Part shown: positions 55,815 to 64,000 of the stretch, piece by piece
Position numbering within the stretch: position 1 is the stretch's first letter
Layout of the letters: each line of letters starts with the position of its first letter
Assembly: GCA_036346255.1 (NCBI GenBank)
Contig: CM070620.1
Span: 33,539,609 to 33,603,608, forward strand
Source of the DNA: Ampelocalamus luodianensis
Taxonomy: Eukaryota; Streptophyta; Magnoliopsida; Poales; Poaceae
Direction of reading: 5' to 3'
DNA length: 64,000 nt
The notes under the pieces: generated by a model
What the model was told of the DNA's origin: nothing
Databases searched by the model: none
What the model saw: only the letters and a program-made list of their open reading frames with translations
Translations under genes and position numbers: made by a program

Positions 55815-56834
55815 TCAGTCGTCGGTCGCCTCCTCTGCCGAGGCGTGGTTGTGCGACCACATGCATCTTTGGGGTGGAGCGGTGCTGCTCTCTATGGTGG
55901 TGGCGGTGGCCTTCTTTGGGTGGGGCTGGTGGTCTTTGGGCGAGTGCGTCGAGGCATCCCTCGGCGCTTGGCGAGGCATTTGCAGCATAGTGGCCACGAC
56001 GGCCACGATGGAAACAAGTAACGCCGGGCTTGTATGCCCGCCATCGTGGTCTCGGGCCCCATTGTCTTCTTGAGCTGCCGGTGGAGAAGGTCGTGGAGGT
56101 GCCACAGAGACCTCGATAGTCTTGAAGGCGGGCACGAGGTGCACGAGGTAATCTGGCGCGGCCGGGAAAGCGCCACTCGCCATCGCTGCCGTCTGTAAAG
56201 CCTTCCTCCTCTTCCTCGACTCATCCACCGTCATGCTCTCATGCTCCACCACTATCGCCTTGTTGACGAATCTTTGAAACTCCACGAAATCATGTGCGGC
56301 TAAAACAAGCGCAACTCTCTGACGATCCATGGAAGAACTTTTCGGCGACAGCGTCTGTCGAGGCGTCGTCCGAGCATACGGCGAATAGTTGAAATCATGC
56401 AGTACTCGGTGGTCGTCCTCCGCCCCTGTCTCAAGGCAAGGAACTGCTGCTGCTTGATAAGCAGCACTCCCTCCGGTATATGGGCCTCTCGGGCGCGTCC
56501 ACGGTCGTCCCAAGTCGGGGCGTGGCGGTGAGCTGCATGGCGAATAACTATCCCACCATGCGCTCGCCGCACCCGCCAACTGATAGCTGGCAAACAAGAC
56601 CCTCTCAACTCCGGTACACTGCGCAATGTTCAGCTTCTTCTCTATGTTGTGCAGCCAGTCCTCTGCTTCCATCGGGTCCTTGCCGCCCGCAAAAGTCGGA
56701 GGGTTGGTTCGCTGAAACTCAGCGAGACCTCCGGACGCTCGGTGCGGGGCAGCTCCTCCTGCCAGAATGGGAGCTGGGGCGGTGTTACGTACGATCGCCT
56801 CAAGCATCGGGTCTAGTCCATCGGTTGCGCTCAA
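55815..56834 (-). pseudogene. Element E gag
   Basis: A 339-codon minus-strand frame from ATG 56834. MSATDGLDPMLEAIVRN, then LAEFQRTNPPTFAGGKDPMEAEDWL and VLFASYQLAGAASAWWDSY are typical of gag. A frame change distorts the middle; the tail returns with FVNKAIVVEHE. A zinc knuckle near 56027-55985 reads CFHRGRRGHYAANA, with two of its Cys changed. It is homologous in layout to F gag. Confidence 0.83.
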
Positions 56835-57353
56835 TCATCATCATAAACTTCGACCATGGATGGCGGCGGAGGAGCACCTCCTCGGGCGGTCCGCCTGCTG
56901 GGACAATGGTGAGAGGGCTCGCCATGCTCGGATGGCTCTTTGGGACGATCCCCCTAATCGTGAAAATCGCTCAAGGGTGCTAGGCGGGGTGCCTAGATGG
57001 GAGCCTCGCGCGCGGGCTCTGATCGCGTGTCGGTCTGTCATCTGTATTAGACAAGGATGGTTAGTAAATAAGGTAAAGCCACTACTTGGCTATACATACT
57101 GTCGATATCAAAGAGCATGCAAAATATAACCTCAAATAGAACACCAAAACATTAGCGACATAAAACCAAATCGAGACAACTCGGTACATAGCGCGGCGAT
57201 AGCTAAGATTACAACTAAAATAGTAGTGTTTGCCAATGAAACATAACAGTTAGACATCTACTACCTATTACATAAACCTAAGGATACAAGCTCAAACATA
57301 GAGCTCCCTACCCTAACGACCAAGATATTATTCGGTCAAAGTTCACCTGAAAG

Positions 57354-58029
57354 TCATCGGCGGTGGTATCCGGGGATCTGTGTCTTACAGGTCTCTGGGT
57401 TGGTGAGGCGTAAGGGGATCCTGGCGCCGATGATATGGCCTCCTACTTGGGAAGGCGATAGTCGTGGCGCAGAAATGTGCGGTGAAACCTCATTAGCGCC
57501 ATACAACACATCGGGACGAATGAGCCTCATGTCATGCATAAGGCGCAAATGCTCTGAGCTATAATGAGACGACGACGCGTCTCCCATAACTCATGCACTA
57601 TCACAGCGATGCATTTGGTCCATTCGTGAACCAATCTCGCCAATCGCACGACTTGGGGTCCTCCCAAAGCGGATCCTAACAAGCGAGTTCCGTCCCTAGC
57701 GGCGTGCGGGCATCGGAAAGTGATCATATGGGGTGGGCTAACTCTGTTAGGTCGTGGCGAAGACGACTCATGACCACCAAAGCCACTTCTTGTAACGCCA
57801 TGGCCTCGAAGTACCACGCGCTGGAAGCGGTAGGTATGCTCCCGTGACTTGCCTAGCAACGATATCTATCAACGCCATAAATTCCTCCATTCACGGTCCT
57901 CGATCACGGCGGTAGATGGAATAAGTGGGCTGATATGTGAAGTTAGCCCTCCACATCATGTCTCGTAGCAACGCAGGGTATCCATCCACTCTTCGACGAG
58001 TTTCTCGGACAAGATGCGAGGGTTCATCT
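57354..58029 (-). pseudogene. Element E ORF0-like frame, broken
   Basis: In minus sense an ATG at 58029 opens MNPRILSEKLVEEWMDTLRCYET and stops after 23 codons. Further open pieces at 57859-57527 and 57587-57354 follow (VLYGANEVSPHISA). The place, between primer site and gag, is that of ORF0 in element B, but I see no clear sequence similarity to B's ORF0. Could be leader sequence only. The gap 56835-57353 to gag holds no recognisable feature. Confidence 0.45.
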
Positions 58030-58223
58030 AAAGGCAAGAAGGCAAGGTAAGTTAGTTTCATAAACCAAAGCAGATTAGGAGAGAAAAGATACTAAGATGG
58101 ATAAGGAATAAAAGATATTCTTAACTTAAACTTTCTGAAAGTAATTTGATAATTTCAAAATATTTTGACTCTAGAAGGCTTACTAACTCTAACGTCAGTG
58201 CTACCTCTAACCTACAATCAGTA

Positions 58224-58237
58224 TGGCTCTGATACCA
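58224..58237 (-). other. Element E primer binding site (initiator Met tRNA)
   Basis: Minus sense TGGTATCAGAGCCA, four bases from the LTR end at 58242. Confidence 0.95.
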
Positions 58238-58241
58238 ACGC

Positions 58242-61200
58242 TGTGGGGACCCCGGTAATTATCTCCATAAGACCGAGATTAGACAAGGTCTTAGGGACAT
58301 AATTACGGGTCTCCGGTAAATGAATGCCAATTTAACTCTATCCAAGTGAGAGGCTTAGCCGAATACTAGAGCCTCAACGATCATGCTTGTATTTGCTCCT
58401 TTGCGGCGCTACATGATTGTCGATTCTCTTTCGATTCGAAGCACTAAACTTAGTGAGTTAAATGGGGATCCATTAACAATGAGTATGACATATATTGGCT
58501 CCCAAGATCATCGAAAAATATACTCATACCCTCATCCAACGTTGGTTACATCCATACACCGCATACAACAAGAGATAAAAAGACATACTGCATAATAGTC
58601 AAAGTCTACAGCTTATTACATACGGCCGACCGGCCAAATTCAAAGTAAAGTATCAAGTAGCAGCGGAAGTAAATAAATAAAGAAAAAGACTAGTAGTGGT
58701 ATGCCCATCACCCATCGGCAACCGACTGGGGGTTAAATGATAGCACATTACTTGTTAGTGTCACCCAAGTCAACACTAACGAGATCGTCATACTCTTAAT
58801 CTTCCTCACCTGAAAAGGCCAGCAAACATCTGGCTGAGTACAAGTGTGTCATAAGTCTTACACAAATAAAAATAGTTATGCATAAGGGTCATTCAAAGGA
58901 TGGCTCATATTGGTTTAGTTTTGCGAAAGAGACGCAACAATTAACATCCTACACATACTAGTTTTTCATGTGCCCATTTAAAATCAGCTTTGAGGTAGAA
59001 GTAAAGCATATAGTAAAGCATTTCAGTAATAAACAATTGAATCATGCAAAGACCAAAGTGGCAGCCCACTTTGATGTACTAAACACATGAACATCCCGTT
59101 CATGGCGAATACCAAGTTCACTCACAATTTTAATTAAAAAGTCTAACAATAGTAACTCCGAACTCAAGCGGTTGTCCATAGCCGTTGACACGGCTATTCG
59201 AATAGATTGATACAACTGCGAGGTGTACTACTTTACCCACACGACTTGATTAGCCCGTTAGCCTCGGATGCCTCCGAATATAGCACACTTCCTATGGTAT
59301 GCCGTGGGTAAATCAAGATATGGTCGTTTTAGCAAGATGATTCAATTGGCTAAGTCCTCAACCAGGGCTCCTAGGAACATAAGGCGTTACGGCCTCCATG
59401 CCCTATCGGCCCCAAAGGAACATAGGATTTCACGGTCCTATGCCCTTACAAATTTCACCACCGTGGGACTCAACACAATAAAACCCTCCCCTACTTAACC
59501 ATCGGCACCCATATACGCGTGTGGCGACGAGTGTACTTGAATTAACGACGTTACTAAAGTTCGGTCCTCAATTGTCGGACAAGTCCTTCCACTTACCCAA
59601 TGCTCGTGCACAAAGCACCATCACTAACCAACACTTGTCGGACCAAGAGCTCATTTAAAAATGACAAAATTTAACTCATAAAATAGCTACAAAGATCCAA
59701 GTATAAATCATAAAAATGAGAGTTGTGTTTATCCCAAAACCATTGGGTTATTCAGACGATCGAACTACGAGTGTCTAGACTTGCATGGCTAAGCAATTCT
59801 ATAACCCATAATTCACACATCCTATCTTAAGCATATAGGAGTTGGCATAATTCAAGATTAACCTCAAGCATAGGACATAACTAAACTACACATCACAAAA
59901 ATATTGACATAATCAAAATAGCATGCAAGCAATTATCATTGCACTAACTTAACCAAACGGGATCAAATATGATGCAAAAGAAAGTTCAAATGATGCTTGC
60001 CTTGCTGAGTACGATGAGCTGCTAAGCTCTCGATGGCGTAAGTGTCGATATCAATATGCTCGGGATCTATATAATTATAACATCAAATAAATCAGAGAGA
60101 ACAACTCAAAACCAAAATGCTCAAAATGCATGATTTTCTACAGTAGTTAGGTTATGATTTTAGAGGATTTAGGTAAAAGAAATATTCCATTTGGAGTTAT
60201 GAATTGGAAGTTAAGCTATTTTGAATTTCAGATTTCATTCACCCTAAGTTATGTAATTTAATTATTTGGCCAAAATTTGTAGAACAGTGGTGTGGTAAAG
60301 GATTACATAGGTAAATAGTTAATATTAATACAAGTTCAGAATAGTTGAGTTTGTCGCATTTGGAGTTCTTATGATTTAGTTATTGATTTTCAAAGTTATC
60401 AACCTTTTATAGTATAACAATAATGGAATTAAAGATTGTATTCTCCCAAAATAGTTTCTGTGACAGAGGTAACATGGAGACCATTTTTAGAATTAAGTTC
60501 ACTGAAAATGAAAATTATCAAAAGTGGTCTCACTGTTTTTGGAGCTTCCAATAATTACTTATGCATTTTTGAAGTCATCAGTCATTTTTCTATTGTACAA
60601 ATAATGGTTTTAATGGATTAATCTCCAATTAATACTCTCTGCTATAGAGACAAAGTTTGAACCAATTTTAACATAAAGCTTATTAAAAATAAAAATTATC
60701 AGAAGTGGTTTCACTAATTTTGGAGTTAAAATGAATTTGTTATGCATTTTAGAAGTTATTCATATTTTACAGTGTGTAAATAAATCATTTTCGGATTTTA
60801 TAACGCAGTTACTCCTTTTCTTACCGAGACATGTGCTAGTCACAGTCACTGATCAGCGGGACCCGGAGAACAGTGCTTTCCCCTTTTTAACTCTGATTTT
60901 AAAATCGAACTGACATGTGGGGCCCGTCGTCAGCGACGTGGTCCAGTGGACTCAGCCCACCAGCGCACACGCCCGGAGGCCCACATGTAAGTCGCTGTGA
61001 CATTATCCAAAACCTCCCCGTTCTTCCGTGCATGGGGCCCGCATGTAAGTGGAACATTACCGCAGCTAAGACATCAGTTATTGCTAATGATTGAAGTTAA
61101 TGGTTAACGATGTTGCTACAGTCGCGGTCGGCGTACGACAACGACAAAATTTGCCCCGCGCGGTTGCTCGGCGGCTTGCCGGCGATTACGACCCCGGCGA

Positions 61201-62039
61201 CGCTAACCAAGGGCATGGACAGATGTAGAATAGCAAGGCGCTCCTAATGGGAGTAGCAGGCGGTGGCCGGCCCGAGCAGGCTGGCCGGCGGCGGCGGCGG
61301 CGGGTTATCTGGCAAAGTGCATGCGGCTAAACCGGCGTCTCGGTACAATCTCGTGGTTGCTTATGCTACCTAAAGGTTTAGGGAGGTCACTGGGCTGTGA
61401 GAAGCTTGGGGAAGTCGGAGGTGTTTGGAGCGATGTGTGCCACGAGAAGAAGAGTGGCGGCGTGCGGCTTTGCGAGAGAAAACCACGAGCAAAACCAAGA
61501 CCGTTGAGTGCTTGGATCAGCTCTAGGAGCTCAAGGTCAAGCTATAAGAGCAAATAATCGAAGGATAGCTTACCAAAATGAAGTGGGAGATGAAGAGGTT
61601 TGTTCTTGACCAGAAAATGAGACAATCCTCAATTCAATAGAAGCTGTCAATCAATCACGAAATTGATTGAGGGTTTAGATCGATGGACTAAAGCACGTGC
61701 GGTGGCGGAGGATTGAAGATAATACCTTCGGAGGTGAGAAATGGCACGAGGTGTCTTGGGAGCACGCTCTGGACTCGACGAGAGAGCTCGACGATGAACC
61801 GGAGGCTACAAGGCAAGATAGGAGCTGAGCTTAGCTAAAATGGAAGCGGCAATGAGCAGGAAGGAGGAAAGAACCATGCGGTTGGAGCTTACAGAAAGCG
61901 AGCTCCGGCTAGCTTCCTCCCCTGTCAGCCGAGGAGAAGTGAGGAGAGCGAAGGGCTTCGAGGGTGATAAAGCCGAGAGAGCGTTGGGGGTGGAGTGCGG
62001 TGTGCGGAGGGAGCTCGGGGATAGGCCGAGGGCGCGGTG
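58242..62039 (-). repeat. Element E 5' LTR (cut by H)
   Basis: Matches 31803-34750 and then, without interruption, 50736-51610. This gives the F-free version of the LTR and proves the CGGTT empty site. GC-rich parts near 60820-61050 contain intact CAG, CTG and CCCGG where the left copy reads shortened forms. Ends at 62039, where H begins; the proximal 0.8 kb or so is missing. Confidence 0.92.
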
Positions 62040-64000
62040 TGAGGACCCGGAATATTTAACTAGTAACACTTAACCTCCAAATGGTTCTAGCGTTACTAAT
62101 TAAACATTCTAAGCCTCGATGGACATATGTTTCCCAGAATTGCAACATATGCACATCATCACAAAATTACACATCATTTCCATACAACATATATCACTAA
62201 GTTCAACAACGACATAAAGTAAAGTTATTACAAAGAGAGCCGACCAGGCCAAATAGAACAATATACAAGAATGACAGTGAAGCAAAAGCGCCATAAGATG
62301 GCTAGAACAAAAGTCGGCCAGGTTAGCCACACACCACAAGGCAACCGGCCAGGGCATCAAGCTAGTCGCCCATGAGCTACCACAACACGACTCACAAAAG
62401 TGAGGCCCTTGAGCTCACCTTCTTCCTCTGCAACAAAACAATTAAGCATAGCAACCAGTACAAAGATTGTCTTTGTACCCGCAAGATCGACGTGTGGAAT
62501 AGCGGACCTATTCATAAACTACATGCAAGCTTATTTAGGTGGAGGTCATATGTCTCATTTTGCATGAAGCCAACTTTATTTGCAATAATGTAGTACCTTT
62601 TAAAAGCAAGTTTGCAAATTTATTTTGTTATCAAAGTAACGATAAGTAAAGATACATACAAGTAACCACAGAAGTGACTAACCCAATAGTCACCACAACA
62701 TATACGAATCCCGATTCGTACCACCCATCAAGTTTTAATTTAAAGGTTGTAGTCTAACTCTTGAAAGACCTTGCCAAGCGTGTCCATAACCTAGGGCGAG
62801 GCTATTCGAATAGTTTTAACCTGCGGGGGTGTACCAATGTACCCACACCTGGACCGCCTTTAAGCCACAAAGCACACTTAGAAGGTATCTTTGCACGGCT
62901 AAGTCCTACGAGACATTTCCAATCTTGTGTATTAACTACGAGCCGCTCGTATGGGTAGAAACACCATGCGCTTACATTGCAAGCGAAAGACAACAAATCC
63001 CATCACGGGTGAAGTCTTTCGGACACTACAATCTCCCAACACCATCCCTCCTGCGACTCCTGCGACTGAGCCAATACACGCCAAAGTACTAAGTCAAGAG
63101 AGGTCCCATACCCTCTAATGTGGTTATGCACGCTAACATGCTTGGTTTAGTGTAACAAGATGTTCGGTCCTTGTTGACCGGGCACCATTCGATCACACCC
63201 CACAATCACACCATCTTACCATTGTGCCCAAGTCTAAATCATTTTGTTTTTAGTTTTAGTTTTCATAAGTAGACATGACACAAGATGGAAATCATAATAC
63301 ATAATAAGTTTGTGTGATCAAGGTTATCGACAAGTCGATAACCGCCCATTTCTACCAAGCTAAGCATGGCTAAACAATTAATCGCAACTACTAAGTGACA
63401 AGAGCCCATCCACGAACTCTAAATCACAACAAGTAACCTAGGCTCATGGTAGTAGAGGATAATCATTTGCTAAGGAAATGCATCTACTAGGCCAACTATT
63501 AAAACAAAATAGCAATGCATACATAGAATTTGTAATCAACATAAATACTTAAAATACTGGGATTAACATGATCAAACTGCTTGCCTTCTTGCTGCTCAAT
63601 ATGTTGCGGAGGATCGTTCTCGGGTTACTGCAAATGTCGAATCCTAGCGAAAAGGCAAAAGAACCAAGAACAACCAATAAGACTAGCAACACTTAAACAA
63701 AAGAGCAAGCAAAAATTAACCAAATACAACGAAATTTATACACAAGGTAGAATACAAATATACCAAGACATAGAAACTGGAAAAACCTAATTTGGATTTG
63801 TGGTGCAAAAGATATTACTTAAAAACTCATTTTCGGCCATAATTAGCTTTGTAGCAAAAATATTTTCTAGAAAGATTTTGGAGCTGAAATTTTATGGTAG
63901 CTACCTACTGGTATAGTGGTAACCCATATAAAATTTTAGGTCATTTGGAGTTAAGATGATTTAGTTATGATTTTCTAAGTTCTACAACTAGCATATATCA
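62040..64000 (-). repeat. Element H: LTR related to F, partial
   Basis: Starts on the + strand TGAGGACCCGG, in sense the LTR end CCGGGTCCTCA as in F. Text near 62440-62560, 62800-63000 and 63300-63480 matches F's LTR in reverse orientation (for example the GTACAAAGATTGTCTTTGTAC hairpin region and the GGTTATCGACTTGTCGATAACC region). CGGTG at 62035-62039 is the candidate target duplication. It runs off the right edge, so it may be a 3' LTR or a solo LTR. Confidence 0.82.

Larger units (their letters stand above)
31803..62039 (-). mobile_element. Element E: Tekay/Del-like gypsy retrotransposon, hosts F and is cut by H
   Basis: Minus-strand element. Its 3' LTR is at left (31803-34750 plus 50736-52396), gag-pol occupies 52397-58223, the primer site is at 58224-58237 and the 5' LTR runs from 58242 rightwards until cut by H. 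In sense the LTR runs from TGTCATAGCCC to GGGGTCCCCACA and is about 4.6 kb. A chromodomain-like C-terminus after integrase places it in the chromovirus group. Its right end is outside the window, so its own target duplication (left candidate TGTTG, 31798-31802) cannot be tested. Confidence 0.88.

Noticed and set aside
62450..62500. tRNA or small hairpin RNA at the GTACAAAGATTGTCTTTGTAC inverted repeat
   Set aside because: The short hairpin recurs in F's LTRs (38636-38658 and 50279-50300) and is a shared LTR motif without a tRNA fold.
1..64000. CRISPR array, operon, rRNA or bacterial features
   Set aside because: No direct-repeat/spacer pattern and no ribosomal or tRNA sequence was seen; the content is plant retrotransposons throughout.

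Overview
The window is plant nuclear DNA, most likely from a grass of the Oryza type. I found no host gene in it: the whole 64 kb reads as nested Ty3/gypsy LTR retrotransposons. The plant and grass assignment rests on four things: Met-initiator tRNA primer sites next to long LTRs, Tat-lineage polyproteins with a second RNase H and an antisense ORF, a CRM-type element whose integrase frame runs into its LTR, and 3-7 kb Tekay/Del-like LTRs related to one another. Element letters (A-I) are mine. Resemblances to rice families such as RIRE2, RIRE3/8 and CRR are from memory of family features, not from a search.

Layout, left half. Element C (Tat lineage, + strand) is the oldest layer visible; only 18681-19407 and 27142-28922 of it remain here. 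Element B (minus strand, RIRE3/8-like, 3.2 kb LTR) lies directly left of the first C piece and runs off the left edge. B carries its 5' LTR (15467-18680), primer site, an ORF0 (14532-15251) and gag. Its gag frame is split by element A (747-13935, + strand), a complete Tat element with 5-bp target duplications, degenerate gag-pol, a nested LTR-like block in its leader and an antisense ORF between pol and the 3' LTR. A CRM-lineage element (19408-27141) with two LTRs and a perfect 5-bp duplication sits inside C's reverse transcriptase.

Layout, right half. C is cut at 28923 by the LTR of element D (+). D is cut at 31803 by element E (minus strand, 4.6 kb LTRs, chromovirus-like gag-pol at 52400-58241). 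Element F (34751-50730, + strand) is inserted in E's 3' LTR. F's two LTRs both contain another LTR, G, at the same internal site; the 5' copy has since lost about 2.6 kb across the F/G junction. Element H (62040 to the right edge, minus) is inserted in E's 5' LTR. The insertion order C > D > E > F, with G inside F's LTRs, gives five layers.

Coding capacity is mostly broken. B's ORF0 is intact and B's gag is open apart from one nonsense codon and the A insertion; other gag-pol regions carry many small frameshifts. Paired LTR copies agree almost base for base in AT-rich stretches but differ by small indels at CAG/CTG/CCGG-like sites. Some of the apparent decay may therefore be systematic sequence error rather than mutation. 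The points most worth a second look are the composite LTR of F, the roughly 160-180 bp periodic units inside several LTR families, and Tat antisense ORF.
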